Positions 44,859 through 55,868 of a stretch of DNA of 64,000 nt are shown piece after piece. Below the pieces are notes generated by a model. It did not search any database. It was not told the DNA's origin and was given only the letters and a program-made list of their open reading frames with translations. The position numbers and the translations under genes were made by a program. The DNA lies in the NCBI GenBank assembly GCA_963170055.1, contig CAUJGJ010000030.1, positions 220,001-284,000 on the forward strand, in the 5' to 3' direction. Source of the stretch: Halisarca cf. caerulea (taxonomy: Eukaryota; Porifera; Demospongiae; Chondrillida; Halisarcidae). Position 1 is the first letter of the stretch. Every line of letters starts with the position of its first letter.

Positions 44859-47800
44859 TAGGCGGATCCAGAACCAAATTTAGGGTGGTGCCTGCCTGTA
44901 ATCATCATGCATATAATATTCCATGTCAGTGTGACTAGTTGCAGAACTGAACTCATTTTACCATTAATAAATGTATGCATATACATCACTGGTACGTAAT
45001 GTAACTTATAAACAAATTGAGATAGAATATTAAGAATCAGAGTTTAGCACATTTATCAATGTCATACGTCGAGGATGCTTTCTAGCAAACATGTCAATTA
45101 TTTCTTTGATATTGACATTCATGGTGTAGTGAAAGTGCATAAGGGCTAATCCATTGAGCCGATCTTGACCCATTGTTGAGCACAAGTACGTTTTTAGTCG
45201 TCTGAGTCCACTGATACTCCGCTCACAGGAACAACTTGTGATAGGTAGAGTACAAATGATCCTCAGAAGGGTGTGGATGTTGGGAAAATATTTGACATCA
45301 CATCGCTCAAGTGTTATAATTGGTCTATTTGGTAAATTTTCATTCTGATCAACCCATTTCATCTCCCAGGAGACTAGCTCCATATCCAGGTTGTGAAATG
45401 ATGGCAAATCATCTTTGTAGAATGATGCCAAGTCCACAGCATTTAGCCTCCATTGTGGATCTTTCTTCATGATTGCTGGAACTATGCTCAACCCCCTAGC
45501 ACTCTTAACTGCTCTGTATCAAATCGATGATGAAGTTCACACAGCAAATGATCCAAAAATGGAATGGTGATAGCCCTTTTGAAGTACTCGCATGGGGTTT
45601 CAGCTGGAACATTGCACCTGGCTACTTGACGACCACATCGACGTGGCAAAGTGGGACTACCTGCACCAACAGCTGCGGATTTTGACTCAGCAATAGCAAA
45701 CCATTCCAAATTGAATTGTTCTACGTTACTGCGCACATGTTCAATGCTTCTCCTGGTGGAGTCAACCTCCTCATATGCCTTGCATATGTCAAGGGAGCTG
45801 GACTGTAGGCCAACACTTAATGGCTTCAATAGTGATAAGGTTTTCCATGCAACAACGAATGCCATCAGAAAGTCAAATTTGGTAATTGCTACAAGTAGTG
45901 TTGATGCGTCTGTGCATGTATCTCTATTCCAAGCACATGGTGTAGAGCTAATGTCCTCAAATAAGTCAACAATGACTTCAAAGAGCTGTCCAAAATTCTC
46001 AAACGATTCATGTCGGTGGATCCACCGTGTCCTGCACAGATCAATCAAGTGCTTTTTCTTGTTTGGTTGCACTGTCTGGCTTATTTTATCTTCCAACGCT
46101 GCTTGCCGTTTTGGAGTTTTCAAAAAAGAAGGCTACCTTGCTAATCACACCCATCGAATTCCGTATTTGTTGAATGGAACAAGCTTTTACAATCGCTAGG
46201 TTCAACTTATGAGAAAAGCAGTGTGTGTACACAGCCAAAGGGTAGGTGGTTTGAATTCTCTTAGCAACACCATTCACTGATCCAGCTATTGCAGCTGCAC
46301 CATCATACCCCTGCCCTCTAAGATATTGCAGATCAAAGCCATGATTCTGGAGAGTTGTAAGGATGTTATGTGCCAATGCCTCGCCAGTTATGTCACCACT
46401 ACATGCTGAAAATGAGATGAAATCTTCTTTGATTTCACAATCTTCATTGACATATCTTATCACTAAACTCATCTGCTCAGTATTGGAGATGTCAGCAACC
46501 TCATCTGCAAGCACAGTGAAAAATTTAGCCTTTTTGACACAATCTGCGATTTCATGAAGAATCCATTCCCCTGATACAGCAATAAGCTCATTCTGAATTG
46601 TCTTAGAATTATAAGTGGCATTTTTTGCAGCTGTTTCAAAATGCTTTTCCAAAACATTGTCACCTGCATCAATGCGAAATTGCAACAAAGCCTTGAAATT
46701 ACCAGGATTACCAGCAAATCCCTGCTCTAAAACTTTATCATCGTCTCGATGCCCCCTCAAGGCAACATTCTGACGACCGCACCACAGGATACATTTCATA
46801 ATTGATGTAAGTTTCTATCGATTCTCTTGCACAACTCGGGCATAATTGGTATTTGCAAGTTCAATGACAGTAGGTTGACTATGCTCCATTCTCGACATAA
46901 ACTGGTGCATATTGGCCATTGCATTGCTGTGATAATTCAGTGTTGAGTGCTTGCGAAAGAGTTCTGTTGCCTTATTGAATGTATGCAGAGGTTTTGTCAC
47001 TAGTGCCCCAACTTCCACATTACCTTGTGACTTAGTGAACAGAACACAGGGCAGACAAAATCCACCATCCAGCATTTTTGAGTAAATCAGCCATGGACTG
47101 TGATCCTGCAGCCATTTGTTTGCAAAGCGTCGCAGCTTTCCATAGTCTTCATGAGAAGGAAATTCAAATTTTGAATCTGGCACATAAATATGCTTGATAA
47201 CTTCATACCTGCAGAGGGAAGCATGAAAATGTATATTACAAAGTGACTTGTACATTGAATCCTTTTGAAATACTGCTAGATAAGCTTGAAAATACAGCTG
47301 CTAGCAATATTTACATAGCTAATTACCTAAAACGACGTGTATTTGGCTTACTTTTGGAAGTCAGACAATCCTTAGGCAAATTGAGCAACTTCGCCAATGT
47401 CATAAGGTGGGCACAGATTTGTGAAGCTGCTATGGGACTCCCCAGAGGTTGCTGAGACTGAAATACTCTGCATTATCGGGCAAGGAACGGTAGATGTACT
47501 TGGGTTGAGACTCTGGTCCACGCGAGGATTCACGTCACGTTCATCATCTACATCTGACTCAATAAGCAACAACTCTTCATTATCCTCAAGCGCTACTGGA
47601 GATTGAGCTTTCTTCTGAGAAGGTGGGTTGTCCCGTGATAGAAAACCCAGGGAGAATAAAGTTGTCTGGTTGGCTGAACGTTTCATCTACTTGAAAAGCT
47701 AAACTACACCTGAAACTAGGAACACGAGGTCAAGTTATGTGACATGAGTAAGGAAAATGGCTGATAGGCAACATTAATATTCTTCTATCTTAGATTCTAT

Positions 47801-48016
47801 TTCTGATGAATCTGTGTGAGTAGTTTTGATCACTATTGATTGGCTACACCTGGATAGAGAAGGTATTATTATGCTGCATAGATTCTTGCAAGGTAGGCTT
47901 ATTCTTCAAGTTTGGTTTGTTACTGAGTTCAATTTTCTCTATCCAAATAAAACTTTGAGGTCTGGCTCTTACGGTGGTGCCCAGGCACCACAGGCACCAC
48001 CCCTAAATCCGCCCAT
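44859..48016 (-). mobile_element. hAT transposon with 8-bp target duplication
   Basis: The 8-bp word gttttaca flanks both ends (44851-44858, 48017-48024). Ends taggcggatccag (left) and atgggcggatttag (right, complement) are hAT-like imperfect inverted repeats, with ggtggtgcc words further in. The 3.16-kb body encodes a minus-strand transposase of the ZMYM1/TTF-type zinc finger group. The exact target duplication suggests moderate age, but the gene is broken. Confidence 0.92.
45030..47686 (-). pseudogene. hAT transposase (TTF zinc finger, DUF4371, dimerisation domain), broken
   Basis: Read from 47686 down. The N-terminus starts MKRSANQTTLFSLGFLSRD and reaches CPPYDIGEVAQFA before a stop. A probable intron (GTAAGCC to ctgcag, about 47345-47211) leads to the TTF-type finger region: WLIYSKMLDGGFCLPCVLF, then STLNYHSNAM. 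An in-frame TAG at 46815-46817 interrupts VVQENR-KLTSIM. DUF4371 follows, with ILWCGRQNVALRGHRDD, KAKFFTVLADEVADISN and RGQGYDGAAAIAGSVNG. A frameshift falls near 46105 (between FFENS and PKRQAALED) and another in a G run near 45490. The C-terminal hAT dimerisation domain reads TLPITSCSCERSISGLRRLK. All conserved blocks are present, but at least one stop and two frameshifts disable it. Confidence 0.88.
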
Positions 48017-48178
48017 GTTTTACAAATAATTAGTGGCCATGTTCACCTGCGAAAGTTCCTACCTATGGAAAGTGAGACTGGGCTCCAATGCTATGTAAAC
48101 AGGGCTCTCACACATATAAAAAATGTCAGTGCTAAGTGCAATAGAGAAATCTTTGTAACAAGAACACTACTAGGACTA

Positions 48179-48311
48179 CAGTATTCTGTCCCGTATATGA
48201 AGGTGTCCCTATATCAGAGGGTGTGAATTTCCACAAGTCAATGTAAGGAATTTCAAATCAGGCAGAGAAATGCCACATTCCTGAGGACAGCCTTTGACAG
48301 AGGTTTCACTG
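48179..48311. mobile_element. MITE with TA duplication
   Basis: Starts ta-cagtattctgtcccg and ends gaggtttcactg-ta. The right terminus abuts a 30-bp minisatellite whose unit also contains the cactgta word. Confidence 0.55.
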
Positions 48312-48734
48312 TACACTGCTGCCATAGCACACCTACTGTAGTACACTGCTGTCATAGCACACCTACTGTAGTACACTGCTCCCACAGCACACCTACTGTA
48401 GTACACTGCTCCCATAGCACACCTACTGTAGTACACTGCTCCCATAGCACACCTACTGTAGTACACTGCTCCCATAGCACACCTACTGTGGTACACTGCT
48501 CCCATAGCACACCTACTGTAGTACACTGCTCCCACAGCACACCTACTGTAGTACACTGCTCCCACAGCACACCTACTGTAGTACACTGCTCCCATAGCAC
48601 ACATACTGTGGTACACTGCTCCCATAGCACACCTACTGTAGTACACTGCTCCCATAGCACACCTACTGTGGTACACTGCTCCCATAGCACACCTAATGTA
48701 GTACACTGCTCCCATAGCATACCTACTGTAGTAT
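48311..48734. repeat. 30-bp minisatellite, about 14 units
   Basis: Unit cacacctactgtagtacactg followed by ctcccatag, with few variants (t/c in cccatag, a/g in ctgtag). Because 30 is a multiple of 3, long artefactual frames arise on both strands. No spacers, so not CRISPR-like. Confidence 0.95.
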
Positions 48735-49504
48735 ACCGGATGTCCCAACACTTCACCACCACATCTACGTATGTATGTACATACATCACTTGTGAAGGGG
48801 CAGAGTGCAGGGCTAGTGATGCATAGCAACACAAAATATACGGCTGGCTGTAAAAGCCCTAGCTACAACTCACACAACACAGTGTACCTTTGTCAAGAAT
48901 GTCAAGCTGAAACCATTCACTCTGCCCAAATTTGTGTTGGCATTCAGATAGTTGCCCATGGCCAAAACATACTCCAACATTTGACAAACATTCCACTTCT
49001 GTACAGTTCTTGACACAAATACTAGTAAACTTGAAGTTCTGTTGCAAAAGGTTGAGGAAAGACATATTCCACAACGCACAGGTTAATCGTACGGGTGATC
49101 GTGAACAGTTAAAGTTGTCCAGGTGATGCATGGATGCATAAGCAAAGAATGTCCTTATTGCATGGAATTATCAGCCTACCAGCCACACACACATACTGTA
49201 CATCAGCTTGCTGTAACTGAACACTCACTGGTAAAAAGATCCATAAAATTCATGAGGGAAACTCTTCATGACCAACAAAAGATCTAATCTGGTTTTAAAG
49301 TTCAATTTTATCGTCACTTGGTTGACCTTCAATCAATCATGTACACAAGATGAGAGCTTGTGTAGCCAAGAAGACATTATACTGTAGAGGAGAAAATGAC
49401 ATTCACAGGGTATTACTTTACATACATTGTACGTAAGTACACATGTAGTGTATGTACATTATGATGCTCACAGGCATCCATGTGTCAACACATGCACACT
49501 ATTT

Positions 49505-51036
49505 CTTTTTTTTTGAAAACTAATCACTACTATTACTAGATGAGTATGGTAGCAAAATGACATACAGAGAAAAAGAACAACATCTGTGAGTAACTGGTGA
49601 CAATTTACACAAGCAAGTCAAGAACAAAGACTGTCACTTCGTCTGTTACAAGAACACCAGATTGAAAACGACTCCCGTAGAGTGAGACCAGAGAGGGAAC
49701 AGAACAGGTCCTCAGCTTTAGACCCCGAAACACTGAGAAAATGGAGAAGCCACTTGAAGCTGTCCCTGTCAACCATTCCTAGAGAGCCAACTTGAATTGG
49801 CCAGACTGTGCACTGAACTCCATCTGACTTCGCAAAGGTGGCAAGTTCATGATACCTGGTGTCTTTCCTGGTGGCTGCATGTACAAAGTTCTCCTCAAAG
49901 GGGCATGTCAGCTCAATGAGAAGAGCAGTACGCTTGAAATCATTCCAGATTACCAGGTCGGGTTTGAGTTGAGTGGGGCAGAGGTGATGTGGTGGTCGGT
50001 ACTCCTTGGAGGAGAGATCCGTGGTGATGGAATAGTCCTTGCCCCAGGCATTGTGACTGAGGTGGTTATGTATAAAATGTTCCGTCTCAGCCAGAAGTGC
50101 ATTATGTCTTGCATCATAGCGCCTCTCCTTGAGAGCCACAGGGCATGCATTGAGGACATGACGCAAGGTTTGCAGTTTACCACACAATCTACACAGAGGT
50201 GAGACATTCCTCTTCCAGTGTACCAGGTTGGAATTGTGCGGCAAGATGTCTTGAGCAGCATTCAGAGCAAAGCTCATGATGTGGGATGGAAAGGACCACA
50301 CAGCCTTGGACCAGTAGTCCAAAGAGTACCTACGTACCTACACAACCTTGACGCCAGAAACGACCCTGTACTTCCAAACTGCTGATGTTGTCAAACCTGG
50401 CTGCATCATCACTAGCTGCTATCAATCTTCTTCTTCACAGCAGCCTTGGATCAATGTTCTTCTTCACAGCAGCCTTGGTTTGGGATTTGGAAGACACCGT
50501 GTGATGGGATATGACATCAAGGACTGTTTCAGCAGGCCCGTGGTGATGTTGGTGTCTGGTAAGGTGTCGAGAGGCAAGCTCACGCACAACTAGGTTTTGC
50601 GACTGTGACAAGGCAGCAGCTTGGCTGCTTGCAAGGACTTGTGCATGGTAGTGATGGATGGAAGTGCAAGACCACCAGATGAGGAAGACAGGTACAGGGG
50701 GCTGGGGTTGGCACAACGTGGCACCACTTCTTGAGGAACTGAGTTGAGGAAGTCTCAAGGATTCGAGACATGAACAATGGTGGCATGGAGGTTATCTTCA
50801 AAAACCAACCTATCTTGGCGGGGAGAGAACGTCGAAAAATGAGCAGCTTGTACTTGTACGACAGAGGGGCACAATCAATATCTCCAGCATATCATGAACC
50901 TTGGAAGCAATGATGTCTCAGTGGTGGATGTCACTCAAGGTTGGAGATACAGGCATACCAAGAAAAGTCGTGGTAGTATTACCAAGAAATGGTATGGCAG
51001 AAGACCCTAACATGAGTTGAGGGTCATACACCCTAT
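49505..51036 (-). mobile_element. R2-type (restriction-like endonuclease) LINE, 5'-truncated
   Basis: The right segmental copy carries this insertion between tgtgtcaacacatgcacac (49484-49502) and the (CA)n tract from 51037; the left copy has an unbroken CA tract at 1915-1956. The plus strand begins with tatttcttttttttg, the complement of an A-rich 3' tail, so the element runs on the minus strand. The 5' part of the RT is missing. Confidence 0.8.
49618..50850 (-). pseudogene. R2-type LINE: RT end, CCHC knuckle, restriction-like endonuclease
   Basis: From 50850 downward: IFRRSLPAKIGWFLKI, then VPRCANPSPLYLSSSSGGLA and LPSITTMHKSLQAAKLL, the RT thumb region, with frame changes around 50580. From 50322 one frame is open for 234 codons: SHIMSFALNAAQDILPHNSN, then CRLCGKLQTLRHVLNAC (C-x2-C-x7-H-x4-C), then the nuclease core KPDLVIWNDFKRTALLIELT followed by CPFEE and a basic TRKDTRYHELA stretch. 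The PD...ELT arrangement is the restriction-like endonuclease of R2/R4/NeSL-type elements. The C-terminal domains look intact although the element is truncated. Confidence 0.82.
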
Positions 51037-51038
51037 TG

Positions 51039-51109
<71 letters not shown>
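51037..51109. repeat. (CA)n microsatellite at the LINE 5' junction
   Basis: About 35 CA units, followed by agcaaccatccaaata, which matches agcaaccattcgaata just after the CA tract at 1967 in the left segmental copy. Confidence 0.95.
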
Positions 51110-51110
<1 letters not shown>

Positions 51111-51151
51111 GCAACCATCCAAATACACACACACTTACATGTAATGAACCT

Positions 51152-51559
51152 TCATCTTGTTCTCTTACTAGGAGGACTGTTAGTCTGGACAGATGATGAC
51201 TTCTGTGGTATCCTTCCTCTGGTGTCTTTACCTTTGGATTGACGAGTTTCATCTCTTCTGGCTTCAACACCTTCAGGAGAAGTGAGACTGCCTTGGGGTA
51301 CTGGCTGTGCTGAGCTAGGCTGATGGACCATGGAATGATGAGGATTGCAATCTGTGACAGCTGGTAAGACTGAATGGTGTACAACAGTAGGTCTATATTG
51401 AGGAGTCTCCACAGATGACTGCAATGTGGACTGCAGTAGATGCAGGTCAGGTGGTGGCTGTGGACAGGGAAGAGAATGCTGATCCTGTGAGCATGGGATG
51501 AGGTCATTCTGACAGACAAGTCCATCCATATTTGGGGACAAAAGGGGCACGCCCTCAAA
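51152..51559 (-). CDS. 3' coding exon of an unrecognised gene (right copy)
   Basis: Counterpart of 2203-2613. Shared stretches include MDGLVCQNDLIPCSQ near the start and GRIPQKSSS near the end; the tail is PPSKRTR followed by a stop. Upstream, the frame stays open to 51586 through YFDEEIFEGVPLL, which differs from the left copy, so the 5' exon border is uncertain. The LINE at 49505-51036 lies just 3' of this exon on the minus strand. Confidence 0.5.
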   Translation of the reverse strand, partial: FEGVPLLSPNMDGLVCQNDLIPCSQDQHSLPCPQPPPDLHLLQSTLQSSVETPQYRPTVVHHSVLPAVTDCNPHHSMVHQPSSAQPVPQGSLTSPEGVEARRDETRQSKGKDTRGRIPQKSSSVQTNSPPSKRTR

Positions 51560-51619
51560 GATTTCCTCATCAAAGTAAGGAAACAAAAATGAAGTTAGAG
51601 AATGTTTAATGTGCGTATG

Positions 51620-52535
51620 TGGATGTTATAATTGACTAGTCTTGTGAACCAGACCACACACTGCCCAGGCAGGTTAATTGGGCCTGGTCCATGAACTAAT
51701 ACCTGACAATGTCTTGCACATGGAATGTCATAGTGTTTATGGGAATGTAAGCCAAGGTCACATGTGAACAACTGAAAATGGAGCCCTACTACCTATGTAG
51801 GGTGTAAGTGCTCTGCTCTAATGGTGCACAGGGAAGTGTGTACAGTATGCAAATACATACGTACACGTATACTGTATCTGTGACAATACACTGCACCCAA
51901 TTATATTGGAGCTAGGCTGATCAAAAGCATCATGCATAGGGGGACATAATGGGGCAATTCTGTTACATGCAAAAAGAACTTCCTCGGCATTTGCCGATAG
52001 AGCTACCATATTCTTAGCCATTTTCAGACTGTTATTATCTATTAACATTAAATCATTAGCAAAGAGAGGAAACTTGGATGAGTGTCAGGTGAGAAGGAAG
52101 TCCCAAAATATTTCCTCCCTACAGTTTCAATACATTTTGATCCTCCCAAAGAGAACAGCCTCATTACAAAGGACAAAAGAGGCTGTCTAAAAGTGCCCAT
52201 TACTCTGAGGGGAATGCTATATCAGAAAGGAAAGCTTGGAAAATAACGAATTTGTCCAGGAACAAACATACCTGAGGAACGCAGGCAGCATGTTTTGTTT
52301 CTCTGATAAGCTATTTTTGCTAAACACGTCCCTAGAATAAACCAGTTTTCCTATCCTATCCTAAAATTTATCTCTGCCAAAAACTTGGAAAATGTGATAC
52401 ACAATTAACACGAACACCGCAAAGTTAGAAAAAGAGAAACATGACCATTTCAATGGCATCTCAAGTAAGGAAAACACTGACAGACCAAAAGTAAACCTGC
52501 AACAATACTGTAGTGTGTAAAAATGTGCACAAGCT

Positions 52536-52572
<37 letters not shown>

Positions 52573-53070
52573 ACTTATGATGTGAGGGGAAATATATGCA
52601 TGTATGGTATGCAGGGAGTGAAGAGGAAAGGACAGATGGAGGGAATGAGAGGCAGGGAGCTAGGCAGAGATAGGTAAGTAGTGGAGGGAAGGAGGGCAGA
52701 GATGGAGGTCGTAAAATGAGGAGTCTAGCGAGGGGACGAGGCTGCCAAAGATCACCTTTTCACCTAGTAATAATATTTTTGATAAGCTGGAAATGGAACT
52801 TTTAACTACATAGATTTTCTGAAATTGGGTGAAGATAAGACATGAAGTGGTCTGTTTGCATGTCAAATACATGGCTTCTGAGCACCAAACTGTACAGTAT
52901 TGAAATGACTTTTTAGGGAAAATACGTACAGCCCCTACATATTGGCTAAGCATTTTTCTGCACTATCCCTCGTGGGGAGTATTACAATATAGGAAATAGG
53001 AATTACAGGACAAAACAATGGAGACGCTGAGATGTATGTGCATGTGACTGGCTACAACTACAAAATTTCA
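51620..53070. other. Gene-free stretch
   Basis: No exon or element was recognised apart from a (GT)n run at 52542-52571. Several minus-strand frames (for example 52660-52953) lack recognisable features or splice sites. Confidence 0.5.
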
Positions 53071-53385
53071 ATAAACAAGCGATTCAAGTTTAAAAAACTC
53101 GTGGGCCGCCTACGGCCCTGGAAACTCGAATCACTTGGAAATCGGCGTTATTGACTAAAATAATATTTCGAAGAACTCTTAATTCTGGTCTACAAGACCC
53201 TTCGCTGATAAAATCAGGAGCAAAGGAATGAATTTCACTGAAATATAGCCGAAAGATTTTGTACTGACTTCGCGTCCGCCATGTTGCTGACATATATATA
53301 TATATATATTGACATCGTTCTGGACGTTCCGGACACTTCCGGTGAAAGTAAAAACAATATAGGGCCGCCAGAAGGCGGCCCAAAA
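53071..53385 (+). repeat. Hairpin-bounded repeat, copy 2 (uninterrupted)
   Basis: Second copy of 35895-36368. The closing hairpin is gggccgccagaaggcggccc: the stem is preserved (slightly longer) while the loop differs from copy 1. The TA tract (about 53291-53310) is intact and provides the empty site for the MITE found in copy 1. Confidence 0.8.
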
Positions 53386-53679
53386 AAGATGAATTCCGAG
53401 ATGGCTACACTAGTCAGGGCTGCTAGGTACCGTCAACTTGTGCATATTTCCAAATGCAAACAAACAAGTAGGGAGAGAACTGACGACATGAAACTGACCT
53501 ACCAATAAATACGTATTATACACACAATGATCTTGAAAGGTGACTACTATGTCATTGATGCCACTTCACAAATTATCCACAAGTAAAGTTTAATGTACTG
53601 TAGTTAAAACATGTGAGTTAAGCAGACCATAATACAAAGAATTGGGTCAAGTTCTTACCAATAAAGGATCCTGTTCGGC

Positions 53680-53995
53680 CAGGCCTGTAGCCAGGGGGGG
53701 TTCGTTGGGTTCGGACGAACCCCCCTTAAGAATCACCAAACAATAAAAAAATAGGTCTGTAAGGGTTCTAAAGGAGTATATAGCCTTATTAAGACCCACT
53801 AGGCACCTTTTCCCTTTGTTTCGTTGCTTAATTATCACTAAATGGTACCCTGAACGCTACCTGATCGCAATTGGCCTCCATTTTGTGATTACGTCATTTA
53901 CCATCATAGTGACATTTGGTACTATGTATTCTGTAATATAACTTGTTTACACTGTGGATAATTTTGAGGGTATTTTGCATAGGGGGTCAATGTAT

Positions 53996-54077
<82 letters not shown>

Positions 54078-54204
54078 TGTGTGTGTGTGTGTGCGTGTGT
54101 ATGTGTGTGTGTGTGTGTGCACGCGTGTGCACGCGTGCAGGTGAAGGGGGATTGCGGAAATCTGAAATGTAACCCCCCTCTGGAAAATCCTGCCTACGGG
54201 CCTG
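53680..54204. mobile_element. hAT-like MITE (caggcctgtagccagg)
   Basis: Left end caggcctgtagccagg; right complement caggcccgtaggcagg. A subterminal inner hairpin ggttcg...cgaacccccc sits at 53699-53727. It contains a (GT)n tract of about 120 bp. No transposase. The target duplication is unclear. Confidence 0.75.
53999..54122. repeat. (GT)n microsatellite
   Basis: About 60 GT units with a few at, gc and ac variants, inside the hAT-like element. Confidence 0.95.
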
Positions 54205-54640
54205 AGTTCCTTGGGGGCTTTGTAAGGACACTATCGAATAGAACACAGGAGAAGACCAACGGTCAAGTACAAGATACTGTAAGCAGCCAACAGTTACTGT
54301 ATGGACATACTTCTAGGCCTTCTATGCACGTTGGTCAAAAATTATGGCATTTATGTGAAAGGGTTACAGTAAATGTGTGCTATATACACAAACACTTAAC
54401 CTAAAGAGATATTTGAGAAAGATAGATATGCACTGTACTTGTGTACATGAGTTCATTTCAAGAGCTTTCACAACAGACATGAATAAAATACTGTATGTGA
54501 TTAAGAGAGTCTAATAAAATAACCATTGATACTAACCTATAGCAATGTATGTGTTTCAAAACTACAAACTTCAAACAGGGTAGACAAACACAAGGAAAGG
54601 CTAGATGGTTTCACTGATTGAAGAAACAGACTTCACTTAC

Positions 54641-54886
54641 AGAAAGGCTAGGCCTTGTTATGGAAAGTGTTATCTTATCCTCCTCTTCCCAACTCCACTG
54701 ACAACTCAGGTCATTCTTAACTTTACTCGAAAGAGCTTCTTTATCAAGTATTCCATCAACTGTACTCAGGACAAATTTGAAATTGTTGTTCCTGCTTTTG
54801 ACATATTCTCTCATGAGAAAATAGAACTGGCTATTAACACATTCCAAGAATAGTTCCTTAAGATCTTCTGTACAAGCATATCCTAC
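54641..54886 (-). CDS. Internal exon, 82 codons, FC-GVLDK-WxW domain (right copy)
   Basis: Paralogue of 5883-6128 in the right segmental copy: same 246 bp, acceptor ctgcag, donor GTAAGT, phase 0-0. Key words are VGYACTEDLKELFL, DGILDKEAL and QWSWEEEDKI. It has no stop or indel and the differences are substitutions, which supports both copies being, or having recently been, coding. Confidence 0.7.
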
Positions 54887-55364
54887 CTGCAGACATAAAG
54901 TGTGATACAATCAATAAAAGATGTACTACATGCCTTCACCTAAAGAAACAAGTAAACACAGTCTGCGTGACTGTGTGGATCCAGGAAAAAATAATGGCAG
55001 TCACAGGGCCCTGGATTCGTCCATGGTCTGTTAAGATCTGGAAAAAAATTCAGGCTAAGATCCATACAGAAGAGACACAAACAATGTATCTGCTGTAGTA
55101 CTGGGAAAATGATTAGTCTTGAGTTTCACAAATGGGATGGATGAAGCGAAGACTTTTGAGGAAGAGAAAGGCACAAAGGGCATACAAAGACTCTACAATG
55201 ATACTACCAGGTCAAACCATTGGTTTGCTGAATGTACACCTGATGGTGACTGTTGGATACTGTGGGTATGAAGAAAGACCTAATGGAACTCCAAACATTA
55301 CTACACAGTCTGTACTAGCATCATTCATTCAGTTTGTGCTAAATTTAGGTCATTGTACTGTGAA

Positions 55365-55697
55365 CAAGGGTGTATGAAAACCATTTAAAAATGGTAAAAG
55401 GATGTAGGATTGACACAGGATTGTGCAAAAGGCATTACTGGACTGAGTGCACAGTGTGGACTCAGTCCAACTAAACTCTATCTAGCCCTATACCCGCCTA
55501 GCCTCATGTATGTGTAGCCCTATGCTCGTCTAGCCCTATGCCTGTCTTGTCCATTGCCCACCTAACCCTTTACCGGTTTGGCAACTTACCCTTGTTCCAA
55601 GTGTTTTTGGAGAATCGTTTTTGATAATGCCTTTTTACACAATCCTGTGTCAATCCTACATCCTTTTACAATTTTTAAATGGTTTATATACACCCTT
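55365..55697. mobile_element. Foldback element, GGGCTAGAC family (rearranged copy)
   Basis: The outer ends caagggtgtatgaaaacc and ggtttatatacaccc match the element at 15001-15495. Here the word array sits in the right arm (ctagccctat repeated) and most of the left arm and core is deleted. Confidence 0.75.
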
Positions 55698-55868
55698 CAA
55701 TCTAATGATTTACCAAGTTCTACAACAAGTGTGCATGTGGCTGATACCAACTCAAGTGCAGTTTAAGGAAATGTCTTTTTACCAATGAAAGGGTTGCAGT
55801 CCTTGAGCCGCACTAGGGGAAACAAATTTCAGTTGAATCAGCTTCTGCAACTTGGTAAGGGGGTAGTC

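Noticed and set aside
48311..48734. CRISPR-like regular repeats
   Set aside because: The units are directly tandem without unique spacers, and the context is eukaryotic.
48209..48834. Open frames of 112-207 codons over the 30-bp minisatellite
   Set aside because: The unit length is divisible by three and lacks stops in several frames, so all frames stay open; no independent coding sign.
50348..50801. Several frames upstream of the LINE nuclease frame
   Set aside because: They are out of frame with the RT thumb sequence that can be read across 50850-50580; they are shadows of the decayed RT.
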